DNA of 64,000 bases from Flavobacteriales bacterium. GTDB lineage: Bacteria; Bacteroidota; Bacteroidia; Flavobacteriales_F; PHOS-HE28. Positions 35,666 through 44,612 of the stretch are shown here, piece after piece. Position 1 is the first letter of the stretch. Each line of letters begins with the position of its first letter. The DNA lies in the NCBI GenBank assembly GCA_016710015.1, contig JADJLR010000003.1:248001-312000 (forward strand), given 5' to 3'. A program made the position numbers and the translations under genes. The notes below the pieces were generated by a model. That model saw only the letters and a program-made list of their open reading frames with translations, searched no databases and had not been told where the DNA came from.

Positions 35666-36286
35666 ATGAGATCGCTTCGCGCCGAACACCTTACGAGCGG
35701 TCGCACGGCCAAGGACTGGACCAAGCCGAACTTGCCCGAGTACGCCTTCATTGGGCGTAGCAATGTGGGTAAGAGTTCGTTGATCAACATGCTCTGCCAC
35801 ATCAACAAGCTGGCACGCGTGAGCAATACCCCGGGGCGTACGCGCAATGTGGAGCACTTCCGCGTGGAAGGCACGTTGACAAAGGATGCGCCATGGATGT
35901 TGGGCGACCTTCCCGGTTACGGTTTCGCCAAGGCCAGCAAGACCGAACGGGCCGTTTGGGAGCAGATGATCCGCACCTACCTGAAGGAACGAGAGAACCT
36001 ACAGAACGTGTTCTTGTTGATCGACTCGCGCTTGGAACCTCAGCAGAACGACTTGGACATGGTGCAATGGTTGGGCGAGAACGGCATTCCCTTCTGCATC
36101 GTCTTCACCAAAACGGACAAGCTGAAAGCGCCGAAGGTGGACAGCAATGTGGCACAGTTCAAACGCAAGCTGAAAGAGTCCTGGGAGGAGCTACCGCGAA
36201 TGTTCGTTACCAGTTCGGAGACGTCGAAAGGACGCGATGAACTGCTCGGCTTCATCGAGGAAGTGAATGCGAGGTGGAAGGGTTGA
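35666..36286 (+). CDS. engB: Ribosome-biogenesis GTPase EngB (YihA/YsxC)
   Basis: 206 aa from the ATG at 35666, which gives the usual N-terminal extension before EYAFIGRSNVGKSS. G1 is GRSNVGKS (about 31-38), G2 the Thr in TPGRTRNV, G3 DLPGYGFA, G4 TKTDK and G5 TSSETSKG, all in order. The GTPase helps assemble the large ribosomal subunit. Adjacent to gldC, gldB and nadE, an order known from gliding Flavobacteria. A longer start at 35624 is possible but adds nonconserved residues. Confidence 0.96.
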   Translation: MRSLRAEHLTSGRTAKDWTKPNLPEYAFIGRSNVGKSSLINMLCHINKLARVSNTPGRTRNVEHFRVEGTLTKDAPWMLGDLPGYGFAKASKTERAVWEQMIRTYLKERENLQNVFLLIDSRLEPQQNDLDMVQWLGENGIPFCIVFTKTDKLKAPKVDSNVAQFKRKLKESWEELPRMFVTSSETSKGRDELLGFIEEVNARWKG

Positions 36287-36324
36287 GAGGTGGAAGGGTG
36301 GGCAGTTGGCAGTTGGCAGTTGGC
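36271..36324. repeat. Duplicated engB 3' end and GGCAGTT heptamer repeat
   Basis: A 13-nt segment covering the last engB codons is repeated exactly 16 nt downstream (36271-36283 and 36287-36299), and 36301-36324 is three GGCAGTT heptamers plus GGC. It lies between two converging genes and looks like local slippage or duplication. Confidence 0.6.
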
Positions 36325-36369
36325 TCCTGCTTCGCGGGACTGCGTATTGTTCAGTCTGCAAACTGCATC

Positions 36370-36708
36370 CTACTTCTTCTCTCCTTTCAACTCCGGCAGC
36401 ATGTGCTTGGCGAAATAGGCACCGAAGTCACGCATCTGGGCCGCCATCTTGCCTTCGCCCGTTGCGCGCTCGAACGTGTCGGCCAACGTAAGGATGTTCT
36501 GATGGAAGAAGGCCTTCATCTCCTCCACGGTCATCTCTTTGGTCCATAGATCGATACGGAGGGTATTCTTCTCCTTCTCGTCCCAAATAGAAAGCAACAC
36601 GGCTTTGCTCGTGCTCTTGGTTGCGTTGTCTTGCGCTTCCCAATCGATGCGTTCAGGCACATTGTTCTCGTCCAGTTGAACGGAAAGGCGGATATCGGAT
36701 GTCTTCAT
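36370..36708 (-). CDS. gldC: Gliding motility protein GldC
   Basis: 112 aa, the usual length. MKTSDIRLSVQLDENNVPERIDWEA in outline, then a strand with LRIDLWTKEMTVEEMKAFF and a C-terminal helix, match GldC, a small cytoplasmic protein required for full gliding in Flavobacterium johnsoniae but of unknown mechanism. Its gene is 67 nt after gldB on the same strand, as in F. johnsoniae. It may support T9SS-dependent surface movement or protein export. Confidence 0.9.
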   Translation of the reverse strand: MKTSDIRLSVQLDENNVPERIDWEAQDNATKSTSKAVLLSIWDEKEKNTLRIDLWTKEMTVEEMKAFFHQNILTLADTFERATGEGKMAAQMRDFGAYFAKHMLPELKGEKK

Positions 36709-36775
36709 CGGTTTTCAAGTTTCAGATCTCAAACTCAAAGCTTCAAGGGGCGAGCGTCAGCTAGGGTAGTTGCTT

Positions 36776-37792
36776 CTATCGTGGTTTGTAGCTCTTCAGT
36801 ACGAGCCTTGGGTCTTTCAACTGGATCAACTGTTCGAAGGTCAAGTCGGGGTTGTCGTTCATGTAGGCCTTCACCATTCGGTAACCGATCCATTCGCCGA
36901 CATGGCCCGGACTCTCGCGCGGCAAACCGTTGGTGAACGGCCCATCATTCATGAATCTACCGATCACATCGGCATTCCTGCTGTAGAGTTGATCCTTGCC
37001 CACGAGGTCCTTCCAAATGGCGTACTCATTGGCTTCGCACCAAGCTAGTTGTTCCTTCGAGAATGCGAACTTCAGATCAGCTTCGGTCTCGGGAAGCAAG
37101 GCATCCAAGAGGACCATCACCTTACCGGTCTCCACCAAATTGGTCAGCAGGTCCTCGCCCCCGATATCGTGGGTATAATGCACCAACAGCCACCCTTTCA
37201 TAGCACTCGGCACCATCATCGCTGGGCGCATACGTTCCTTCACGAATTGCGGGAAGGCATCGGGTGCCAAGAACCCGATCACGGGTTGGTCCGGTCCGAT
37301 GAACCACTCCACGCCGATCCCCAAGACGCTATCAGTCGGATAGATCCCGAAATTGTATCCGGAATTGAATGCCACGACCCGCGGGATCAGGCTATCCGGG
37401 AACAGGACATGCAGGCGCTTGAACGCATCCTCGAATCGTTGGCGTTGTTCTTCGAGATCACCGAGCACGCTGTCCGCTGCATGTTGCGCATCGGACCAAT
37501 CGGGGTCTGAACGAAAGCGCTCCAGCATCAGCGGAAGCCGGGGGTCCTCGATGGGCACACCTTGCAGGATATCCTCGATGTAGATCCTGAAGAACGACCC
37601 GAAAGCCACACTTGCCGAATCACGCAAGCTTCCCACGTGATGGGTGTCCGTTCGGAAGACGGCCTGATCCAACCGTTCGATCCGAAGCTCCAAAGGCACG
37701 TCATCGATGACCACGTCCCGGTGACCGTTTCCGCCACACGCCGTCATAAGTAGAACGCAAGCCAAAAGCGTACCGGGAGCACTTCTATCCAT
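36776..37792 (-). CDS. gldB: Gliding motility lipoprotein GldB
   Basis: 338 aa from the ATG at 37792 (an upstream GTG adds two residues). The lipobox LLMTAC gives lipidated Cys about 19. The body fits GldB: VAFNSGYNFGIYPTDSVLGIGVEWFIGPDQPVI in outline (about 140-172), conserved Trp/Glu/Phe, and a C-terminal GEWIGYRMVKAYM with LTFEQLIQLKDP. GldB is an essential gliding lipoprotein in F. johnsoniae. The partner gldC follows; divergent promoter with the PorT-like gene. Confidence 0.92.
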   Translation of the reverse strand: MDRSAPGTLLACVLLMTACGGNGHRDVVIDDVPLELRIERLDQAVFRTDTHHVGSLRDSASVAFGSFFRIYIEDILQGVPIEDPRLPLMLERFRSDPDWSDAQHAADSVLGDLEEQRQRFEDAFKRLHVLFPDSLIPRVVAFNSGYNFGIYPTDSVLGIGVEWFIGPDQPVIGFLAPDAFPQFVKERMRPAMMVPSAMKGWLLVHYTHDIGGEDLLTNLVETGKVMVLLDALLPETEADLKFAFSKEQLAWCEANEYAIWKDLVGKDQLYSRNADVIGRFMNDGPFTNGLPRESPGHVGEWIGYRMVKAYMNDNPDLTFEQLIQLKDPRLVLKSYKPR

Positions 37793-37801
37793 CAACACGT
37801 T

Positions 37802-37809
37802 TACCTTTG
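37802..37809 (+). promoter_or_regulatory. -7 promoter box TACCTTTG
   Basis: Exact TAnnTTTG, 26 nt before the ATG at 37836 and 9 nt from the divergent gldB start. Confidence 0.5.
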
Positions 37810-37835
37810 GTCATCCGTTAAAGCGCTACAAACCT

Positions 37836-38567
37836 ATGAAGAAGGCCTTCCTTTTCCTTTTCGCCGCCCTTGTGGCCGCACCTTACGCCACTGCACAAAA
37901 TGATATCCCGGATGATATCGGTGTCCGATTCGGGATCAAGCTGGCCCCCAGCATGGCTTGGCTGCGTTCCGATACGAAGGGTTTGGAAAATGACGGCAGC
38001 AAGATCGGCTTCACCTTCGGCTTGGTCATGGAGTTCCCGATCGGCGCGGCCGGCAACTACCGGTTCGGCACGGGTCTGTTCTTGAACAACATCAGCGCTA
38101 AATACAATATTGACGCGCCGTATCAAGATGCGATCAATGGGCCGATCCTCACCAAGACATTGAACACCGATGTGAAGATGGGCTACATCGAGCTACCGCT
38201 TACCTTCAAGCTGATGACCAACGAGATCGGTTACATGCGCTATTTCGGTCAGATCGGCTTCGGCACGGCGTTCAATATTCGCGCAAAGGCCGACTTCGAG
38301 GAAGCACGATTCGACACAACTGGCGTATACGTGACCGGATTCCAGTTGCTGGAGGACGAGGACTACAAAGACCATATCCAACCTTTCCGCGCATCGTTGA
38401 TCGTTGGTGCCGGGATGGAATACAACTTCTCTGGTCGTACCACCCTCCAAGCTGGTCTGACCTACAACAACGGCTTCACCAATATCCTAAAGAAAGTGAC
38501 CGTAGGTGATAAGAAAGCGAAAGCCCTTCAGAACTACGTCGAGTTGAACTTGGCGATATTCTTCTAA
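37836..38567 (+). CDS. PorT-like outer-membrane beta-barrel protein
   Basis: 243 aa. Signal peptide 1-20 (cleavage after ATAQ). Eight or so amphipathic strands follow, with GVRFGIKLAPSMAWL near the start, GYIELPLTFKLMTNEIGYMRYFGQIGFG in outline at the centre and a final NYVELNLAIFF strand with terminal Phe for BAM recognition. This is the layout of the PorT / outer-membrane-beta-barrel family; true PorT helps the T9SS. Its place beside gldB supports a link to gliding or secretion, but many family members have no known role, so the PorT name is tentative. Confidence 0.75.
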   Translation: MKKAFLFLFAALVAAPYATAQNDIPDDIGVRFGIKLAPSMAWLRSDTKGLENDGSKIGFTFGLVMEFPIGAAGNYRFGTGLFLNNISAKYNIDAPYQDAINGPILTKTLNTDVKMGYIELPLTFKLMTNEIGYMRYFGQIGFGTAFNIRAKADFEEARFDTTGVYVTGFQLLEDEDYKDHIQPFRASLIVGAGMEYNFSGRTTLQAGLTYNNGFTNILKKVTVGDKKAKALQNYVELNLAIFF

Positions 38568-38632
38568 TTCAAGACCGACTCAACACGGACCCTGTTCGCC
38601 GATCGGTGGGCAGGGTTCGTTCCTTTGTCCCC

Positions 38633-39427
38633 ATGAAGACCGAGCAGGTGATCGATCACATCGTGCAATGGTTGCGGGATTATTGCGAAAGCAATCGTCA
38701 AAATGGCTTCGTGGTAGGTGTGAGCGGCGGCATCGATAGCGCTGTGGTGAGTGCCCTGTGTGTACGCACCGGCCTGCCCACCTTGTGTGTGGAAATGCCC
38801 ATTCACCAAGCCGCCAGCCATGTCGAACGAACGCTGGAGCACATAGCGGATCTGCAAAAGCGCCATCCGAACGGATCTCTGGAACGCGTAGACCTCACGC
38901 CCACTTTCGACACCTTGGAGCGTGCGTTGCCGGGCAGTTCCGATGAGGTCACCCACCAACTTGCGTTGGCCAATACACGGGCGCGATTGCGCATGACGAC
39001 GCTCTACTACCTCGCTGGCATCCATCGCCGCTTGGTGGTCGGCACCGGCAACAAGGTGGAGGACTTCGGCGTGGGCTTCTTCACCAAATACGGCGATGGC
39101 GGTGTGGACCTTTCCCCGATCGCAGACCTGACCAAGACGGAAGTGTACGAGGTCGCTCGCGAATTGCGCATCATACCGAGCATCATCCAAGCCGCTCCCA
39201 CCGATGGTCTATTCGGTGACAGCCGCACGGACGAGGACCAGATCGGGGCGAACTATCCGGAATTGGAGTGGGCCATGGACCTGCGGGAACGTAAAGTGGA
39301 TACCGCGACATTGGCGTTGAGTGATCGCCAACGCCAGGTGCTCGCGATCTTCGATCAGCGGCATGCAGCCAACCGGCACAAGATCATTCCGATACCGGTG
39401 TGTGAGATCCCAGCTGGTCTACGTTGA
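38633..39427 (+). CDS. nadE: NAD+ synthetase, ammonia-dependent
   Basis: 264 aa from the ATG at 38633, which follows TTCCTTTG, a -7-like box. The PP-loop SGGIDSAVV (31-39) and GTGNKVEDFGVGFFTKYGDGGVDLSPIADLTKTEV in outline (about 140-175) are typical of NadE. There is no N-terminal nitrilase domain, so it uses free ammonia. It makes NAD from deamido-NAD in the cytoplasm. Proximity to gldBC and engB repeats a conserved Flavobacterial neighbourhood. Confidence 0.96.
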   Translation: MKTEQVIDHIVQWLRDYCESNRQNGFVVGVSGGIDSAVVSALCVRTGLPTLCVEMPIHQAASHVERTLEHIADLQKRHPNGSLERVDLTPTFDTLERALPGSSDEVTHQLALANTRARLRMTTLYYLAGIHRRLVVGTGNKVEDFGVGFFTKYGDGGVDLSPIADLTKTEVYEVARELRIIPSIIQAAPTDGLFGDSRTDEDQIGANYPELEWAMDLRERKVDTATLALSDRQRQVLAIFDQRHAANRHKIIPIPVCEIPAGLR

Positions 39428-39532
39428 CTTGATCACCTCATTTCGTCGGGACATTCCTCCAACTTGGCGCGGGAATGCATGAAAATGCACTACGCCCGGA
39501 ACTGAAACCGACCACTGGGAAATAGAACGATC

Positions 39533-40561
39533 CTACTTGATCGTCCACGTATGCGCACCCTTCAGCAGCGCATCAAGATCACCTAGGCCCTTCACTTCCT
39601 TGGCCTTCGTCACTTGGGCCTGCAATTTAGTTTCGTGGGTCGGACGGTCGTGAACGAAGAACACACCGAATGGGCGCGGAAAAGCACCTTCGCGATGCGT
39701 ATCGTCGAACATGCGTACAAGGACCGAAGCCTTGAAGTTGTCCCGCTCGTCATGGATCCAGCAATCGTCGGGTGAGAATTCGGGGCCGATGTCGATGATG
39801 TGCGGCTTCATTTCCTTGATGCAGATGCCCTTGGTACCGTCTGCGAAAAGGAGGGGTTTGCCATGCTCCACGAAGAGGGTATTCGCTGGCTTCGATGCCT
39901 TGTCCGTGAACACTTCGAAAGCCCCGTCGTTGAATACGTTGCAGTTCTGGTAGATCTCAACGAGGCTGGTACCACGGTGCGCATCGGCACGGGCCAACAC
40001 CTCCCGCATATGCTTCGGATCCCGGTCCATGCTGCGGGCGATAAAGGTGCCATCCGCACCCTTCACCAAGGCCAACGGATTGAACCGATGGTCCGTGCTG
40101 CCCATTGGCGTGCTACGCGTCACGACACCTTCCGGTGAGGTCGGAGAATACTGCCCCTTGGTGAGGCCGTAGATCTCGTTGTTGAAGAGGAGCACGTTCA
40201 CATCCACGTTGCGGCGGAGAAGATGTATGATGTGGTTGCCACCGATGCTCAGTGCGTCGCCATCACCGGTGATCATCCATACGCTCAACTCGGGCCGTAC
40301 GCTGCGGAGTCCACTCACGATGGCCGGAGCGCGACCGTGAATGCTGTGAAGGCCAAACGTATCCAAATAGTATGGGAAGCGCGATGAGCAACCGATCCCG
40401 CTGATGAAGACGACATCTTCCTTCTTCTTGCCGCTCTGCTCCAGCACGGTCTGCACCTGCTTCAGAATGCTATAGTCGCCGCATCCGGGACACCAGCGTA
40501 CTTCTTGGTCTGAAGAGAAGTCGATCTTCTCTGATGGAGTAATGTCGTTCACCGTGCTCAT
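39533..40561 (-). CDS. korB: 2-oxoacid:ferredoxin oxidoreductase, beta subunit
   Basis: 342 aa. The TPP-binding core carries WCPGCGDY (C24, C27) and GIGCSSR, the start of the Fe-S ligands, and a GDGDALSIGGNHIIHLL motif for TPP-Mg (about 95-111) with NNEIYGLTKGQ following. Length and motifs fit the beta subunit of two-subunit 2-oxoglutarate (or similar) ferredoxin oxidoreductase, a TCA-cycle enzyme that makes succinyl-CoA and reduced ferredoxin in many Bacteroidetes. Its ATG overlaps the korA stop as ATGA. The exact 2-oxoacid is inferred. Confidence 0.93.
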   Translation of the reverse strand: MSTVNDITPSEKIDFSSDQEVRWCPGCGDYSILKQVQTVLEQSGKKKEDVVFISGIGCSSRFPYYLDTFGLHSIHGRAPAIVSGLRSVRPELSVWMITGDGDALSIGGNHIIHLLRRNVDVNVLLFNNEIYGLTKGQYSPTSPEGVVTRSTPMGSTDHRFNPLALVKGADGTFIARSMDRDPKHMREVLARADAHRGTSLVEIYQNCNVFNDGAFEVFTDKASKPANTLFVEHGKPLLFADGTKGICIKEMKPHIIDIGPEFSPDDCWIHDERDNFKASVLVRMFDDTHREGAFPRPFGVFFVHDRPTHETKLQAQVTKAKEVKGLGDLDALLKGAHTWTIK

Positions 40562-42420
40562 GACTTCAACAGATCGATGATGGCCGTCTTGATCTCTTCG
40601 CTCGTGAACGGCATGCCTTGGATCTTGTTCAAGCCTTGCGCGTCAACGAGGAATTCCGCACGCAGCATCTGGCGCAGCTGTCCGCTGTTCATCTCCGGTA
40701 CAAGAACCTTCTTGTACTTCTTCAGCAACGGTCCAAGTCCTTTATTGAATGGGAACAGGTGCCGAAGGTGGACGTGTGCCACGGTCATTCCTTCAGCTTG
40801 CAGTTGCAACGCGGCTGTTCGGATGGCACCATATGTGGAACCCCAACCCACAACAAGCAACTCACCTTCTGTGGGTCCGCTATCCAAGCGAATGGGTTTG
40901 TACCGATCGGCGATCCGCGCCACCTTCTCGGCCCGCAGCCGCACCATCTTCTCGTGGTTCTCGGGGTCGTAACTGATGTTCCCGGTCTTGTCCTGTTTTT
41001 CGATCCCGCCGATACGATGTTGCAGACCGGCTTGACCCGGCAAGGCCCAAGGCCGAACGCCACGCTCATCACGCAAGTATGGAAGGAAGGGGTCGCCGTT
41101 CTTCCGTGCCTGGATGTGAGGTGGCTTGATCTCCGGCAGATCCTTCGAACTCGGAAAGCGCCATGGTTCGGAACCGTTGGCGATGTATCCATCGGTAAGC
41201 AGGATCACCGGTGTCATGTGTTCGATGGCTAGTTGCACGGCTTCGAAGGCCATGTCGAAGCAATCGATGGGTGTGCTCGCGGCGATCACGGGAATAGGTG
41301 CCTCGCCATTGCGACCAAGCACCGCCTGCCAGAGATCGGCTTGTTCGGTCCTGGTGGGGAGTCCCGTGCTTGGTCCTCCCCGTTGCACATTCACGATGAC
41401 CAACGGGATCTCGAGCATGAACGCCAGACCCATGGCTTCCGTTTTCAGGGCGATACCCGGTCCGCTGCTGGCGGTGATCCCAATGGCACCCCCGTAGCTG
41501 GCACCGATGGCCGAACTGATCGCGGCGATCTCATCTTCCGCTTGGAAGGTGATCACTCCGAAGTTCTTGTGTTTGCTGAGTTCATGCAGGATCTCGCTCG
41601 CCGGAGTGATGGGGTAACTCCCGTAAAAGAGATCGAGCTTCGCTTTCTGCGCACCGGCGATCAATCCAAGCGCCGTGCCCTGGTTACCGGTGATGCTACG
41701 GTACGTCCCCTTGGGCATTGGCGCGGCCTTCACCTCGAAACGCATGGTGAAGGTTTCGCTGGTCTCGCCGTAGTTGTACCCGGCCACCAACGCTCTCCTA
41801 TTCGCCTCCAGCACTTCGGGCTTCTTACCGAATTTGCGATCGAGGAATGCTTCGGTGAGCGCATTCTCCCTGCTGTACATCCAGTTGATGAAACCGAGTA
41901 CGAACATGTTCTTGCAGCGATCCTTCTCCTTCATACCGAGGGTGGTGTCCTCGAGTGCGGTGCGTGTAAGCTTCGTAATGTCCACGCTGTGTAAAAGGAA
42001 GTTCACCAACGAGCCATCGGTCAGCGGATCGGCTTCGTCGATGTATCCGGCGAGACGCAAATTCTTCTTATCGAAACCATCGGTGTTGGCGATGATGGTG
42101 CCGCCCGGCTTCAATTTGCTCAAATTGGCCTTCAAAGCCGCCGCATTCATCACAACGAGCACATCACATTGATCACCGGGTGTGAAGATCTCTACGCTCC
42201 CGAAGTGTAGTTGATAGCCGCTCACCCCGGCCAATGTGCCCTGCGGCGCGCGGATCTCCGCCGGGTAGTTCGGGAAGGTGCTGACATCGTTGCCGAAGAG
42301 CGCATTGGTGTCAGTGAACTGGCTGCCGGTGAGTTGGATGCCATCACCGCTATCCCCGGCAAAAAGGATGACGACGTTCTGGCGCGCCTCGACGGGCTTG
42401 TTCCGGGTTGGGGTTTCCAT
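40558..42420 (-). CDS. korA: 2-oxoacid:ferredoxin oxidoreductase, fused gamma-alpha subunit
   Basis: 620 aa from the ATG at 42420, supported by an exact -7 box 14 nt upstream. Residues about 15-200 form the gamma domain (GDSGDGIQLTGSQF, then YPAEIRAPQGTLAG); the alpha part has GNQGTALGLIAGAQKA, YPITPASEIL, ASSGPGIALKTEAMGLAFMLEIPLVIVNVQRGGPSTGLPT in outline, and the C-terminal NSGQLRQMLR. With KorB it forms the complete enzyme; electrons leave by ferredoxin. The gamma-alpha fusion is typical of this two-subunit class. Confidence 0.94.
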   Translation of the reverse strand: METPTRNKPVEARQNVVILFAGDSGDGIQLTGSQFTDTNALFGNDVSTFPNYPAEIRAPQGTLAGVSGYQLHFGSVEIFTPGDQCDVLVVMNAAALKANLSKLKPGGTIIANTDGFDKKNLRLAGYIDEADPLTDGSLVNFLLHSVDITKLTRTALEDTTLGMKEKDRCKNMFVLGFINWMYSRENALTEAFLDRKFGKKPEVLEANRRALVAGYNYGETSETFTMRFEVKAAPMPKGTYRSITGNQGTALGLIAGAQKAKLDLFYGSYPITPASEILHELSKHKNFGVITFQAEDEIAAISSAIGASYGGAIGITASSGPGIALKTEAMGLAFMLEIPLVIVNVQRGGPSTGLPTRTEQADLWQAVLGRNGEAPIPVIAASTPIDCFDMAFEAVQLAIEHMTPVILLTDGYIANGSEPWRFPSSKDLPEIKPPHIQARKNGDPFLPYLRDERGVRPWALPGQAGLQHRIGGIEKQDKTGNISYDPENHEKMVRLRAEKVARIADRYKPIRLDSGPTEGELLVVGWGSTYGAIRTAALQLQAEGMTVAHVHLRHLFPFNKGLGPLLKKYKKVLVPEMNSGQLRQMLRAEFLVDAQGLNKIQGMPFTSEEIKTAIIDLLKS

Positions 42421-42434
42421 GCGTGATCGCATCG

Positions 42435-42442
42435 CAAAGGTA
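42435..42442 (-). promoter_or_regulatory. -7 promoter box of korAB (TACCTTTG)
   Basis: Exact TAnnTTTG on the minus strand, 14 nt before the korA ATG. The rest of the 285-nt gap up to the NifU-like gene holds nothing recognised. Confidence 0.5.
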
Positions 42443-42705
42443 CGTTCTGCCTTGAACGAAAAAAGAACCTGCATCATGGCGGCGGGTCCATTCAGGAGAC
42501 GGTCACGACCGTACTTTCATGATGGGCAAGCCGTGCTTCAAGGGAACCGGCATAATGGGGTGAGCCTCATGCACATTGGTGGAAGACGCCCTCGGGATGA
42601 ATGCACCCGAATGGCCATGTCCAAAGGAACCCATGAATAGGATCAGTTGAATGCTATCACTACCGTGGGACGGGAGCAAATAGGGATCCGCCCTGTAATG
42701 ATGAA

Positions 42706-42969
42706 CTAGATCCCAGCCGGCATATTCACCGCTTCCACCTGCTTCACTTCCGGGGCCATACGGCGGATGGATTCTTCCACGCCCGCTTTCAAGGTCATGG
42801 GGATCATGCTGCAACTGCTGCAAGCTCCGTGCAATCGCACCTTGGCCACACCATCGCGAGTGAGTTCCTCTAGGGTGATATCGCCACCATCGGCCTCTAA
42901 GAATGGACGCAACTCATCCAAGGCTTTGTGGATGCGGGCTTCGCACTGTTGAAGTTGAAGGTCGTCCAT
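42706..42969 (-). CDS. NifU C-terminal-domain Fe-S scaffold protein
   Basis: 87 aa from the ATG at 42969. It is the short Nfu-type form: ARIHKALDELRPFLEADGGDI in outline, then GACSSCSMIPMTLKAG with the CxxC pair C50/C53 that holds a transient cluster. Delivers Fe-S clusters to apo-enzymes in the cytoplasm. It follows mrp by 4 nt, and both lie beside korAB, a consumer of Fe-S clusters. Confidence 0.93.
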   Translation of the reverse strand: MDDLQLQQCEARIHKALDELRPFLEADGGDITLEELTRDGVAKVRLHGACSSCSMIPMTLKAGVEESIRRMAPEVKQVEAVNMPAGI

Positions 42970-42973
42970 TGGA

Positions 42974-44068
42974 TCAGACACGGGCCACCGGTGCTTCTTG
43001 AACTGGCGTGTTCTCCAATTCGGCCAAGCGCGTACGCAATGCTTCACAAAGGTCGTTGAAAGCCGCAGAAGCCACAGTGCCTTCCTGCAATACGGCCGGA
43101 CGGCCCACATCACCTGCTTCGCGAATGCTCTGTACCAAAGGGATCTCTCCGAGGAAGGGCACTTTCAATTCGTCCGCCAAGGAGCGTGCCCCACCACGAC
43201 CGAAGATGTAGTATTTGTTCTCAGGTAACTCCGCTGGGGTGAACCAAGCCATGTTCTCCACAATGCCAAGCACGGGCACATTCACACTAGGCAATCGGAA
43301 CAGCCCCACGCCCTTTCGCGCATCGGCCAAGGCGACGGGTTGCGGCGTACTGACGATCACGGCACCGCTCAACGGAATGGCCTGCACCAAGGAAAGGTGG
43401 ATATCGCCGGTACCGGGCGGAAGATCCACGAGCATGATGTCCAACTCGCCCCAATCCGCATCCTTGAAAAGCTGTTCCAACGCCTTGCTGGCCATGGGCC
43501 CACGCCAGGCGATGGCTTGATCCGGTGCCGCGAAGAATCCGATGCTCAACACCTTCACACCGTGGCTTTCCACCGGCACGATCCAATGCTTGCCATCCTT
43601 CTCCAATGTGGTGGGTTTCTCCAGCGCAACATCGAACATGATGGGAACGCTGGGGCCATGGATATCGGCATCCACCAAGCCTACTTTCCAACCCATCTGA
43701 GCAAGACCTACTGCGAGGTTGGCCGTCACCGTACTTTTCCCCACACCGCCTTTGCCGGAGGCGATAGCGACAATGTGCTTCACCTTGGGGAGCACCCTTC
43801 GCACATCGGCACGTTCACCGCTCAGCGGGGTCACCTTTACCAGCACTTTCACCTCCGCCCCAAGTGCCTGTTGCAAGTTGAAGATAACGGCCTCCTCCAT
43901 GCGTTTGCGGCTATGCATAGCAGGGTTGCTCACCTCCACATGCACGTGTACGGAACGCACATCGATGGTGATCTCGCGAACGAGATCCAGCGTGATGATA
44001 TCCTTCTTGAGTTCCGGTTCAATGATGCGGGAAAGCACCTCGCGAACGGTCGATTCCGAAATTGGCAT
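42974..44068 (-). CDS. mrp: Fe-S cluster carrier ATPase Mrp (ApbC/NBP35)
   Basis: 364 aa. An N-terminal MIP18-like (DUF59) domain (1-80) is followed by the P-loop ATPase: deviant Walker A GKGGVGKST (105-113), DADIHGPSVP, and the GAVIVSTPQPVALADARKGV switch region. The usual CxxC of the carrier family is not obvious at the C-terminus, where NNKYYIFGRGG-like sequence (ENKYYIFGRGGARSLADEL) replaces it, as in several Bacteroidetes. It loads Fe-S clusters onto targets. Followed by the NifU-like gene. Confidence 0.93.
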   Translation of the reverse strand: MPISESTVREVLSRIIEPELKKDIITLDLVREITIDVRSVHVHVEVSNPAMHSRKRMEEAVIFNLQQALGAEVKVLVKVTPLSGERADVRRVLPKVKHIVAIASGKGGVGKSTVTANLAVGLAQMGWKVGLVDADIHGPSVPIMFDVALEKPTTLEKDGKHWIVPVESHGVKVLSIGFFAAPDQAIAWRGPMASKALEQLFKDADWGELDIMLVDLPPGTGDIHLSLVQAIPLSGAVIVSTPQPVALADARKGVGLFRLPSVNVPVLGIVENMAWFTPAELPENKYYIFGRGGARSLADELKVPFLGEIPLVQSIREAGDVGRPAVLQEGTVASAAFNDLCEALRTRLAELENTPVQEAPVARV

Positions 44069-44078
44069 GTTCAGGGTA

Positions 44079-44086
44079 CGAAGTTA
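44079..44086 (-). promoter_or_regulatory. -7-like box before mrp (TAACTTCG)
   Basis: One mismatch from TAnnTTTG, 10 nt before the mrp ATG. Confidence 0.35.
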
Positions 44087-44119
44087 GGACCGAAGCCCAC
44101 TGTGGAACACCAAGGTCGT

Positions 44120-44539
44120 TCACGCCAGCACCTCCAATTCCTTGGATAGCCATTCCTGGGCCTTGGCTACATCGGGAAAGAACTCCACTTTGTACGGCAC
44201 CTGCCCTGCGGTTGAATCGGCCATGCGTTCTGCGGCGGTCTGGCTGAAGAAATCCAAACTGCGCACGATGGCCACGCGGCGCATTCCACCCTTCACCAGC
44301 ATGGGTGTCAAGGTATCCACGCTCCATTTCTCATCGCTGTGCAGGATCACACCCATGCGCGTGGAGTCAGAGATCCAAAGGCGCAGCTTCCGTTGCATCA
44401 CCTCGTTCAGTACTTGCAACAAGATCGCCCGATAGTCCGGACTGGGAACATAACCCAGCCAAGTGGTGGAGATCAACGATCGTTCCTCATCGACTTCGAC
44501 ACGGACCAGATCATCCTCTCGGATCAGTAATAATGCCAT
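44120..44539 (-). CDS. STAS/SpoIIAA-like domain protein, hypothetical
   Basis: 139 aa from the ATG at 44539. Sequence alternates strands and helices: LISTTWLGYVPSPDYRAILLQVL in outline, LRLWISDSTRMGVIL, VDTLTPMLVKGGMRRVAIV and a last KVEFFPDVAKAQEWL. The pattern W-G-V-S-DYR, a central D-S/T-R and F-D---A--WL matches the SpoIIAA-like STAS domain frequent in Bacteroidetes, of unknown role. No membrane or signal segment. Lies between mrp and the alkyltransferase-like gene on the same strand. Confidence 0.6.
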   Translation of the reverse strand: MALLLIREDDLVRVEVDEERSLISTTWLGYVPSPDYRAILLQVLNEVMQRKLRLWISDSTRMGVILHSDEKWSVDTLTPMLVKGGMRRVAIVRSLDFFSQTAAERMADSTAGQVPYKVEFFPDVAKAQEWLSKELEVLA

Positions 44540-44612
44540 AATGCTGGGTTCGAGAAGGTCAAAGATCGTGGATCCAATGGGCAAAAGGCAAGTTCGGGGC
44601 GACTATCTGGAA

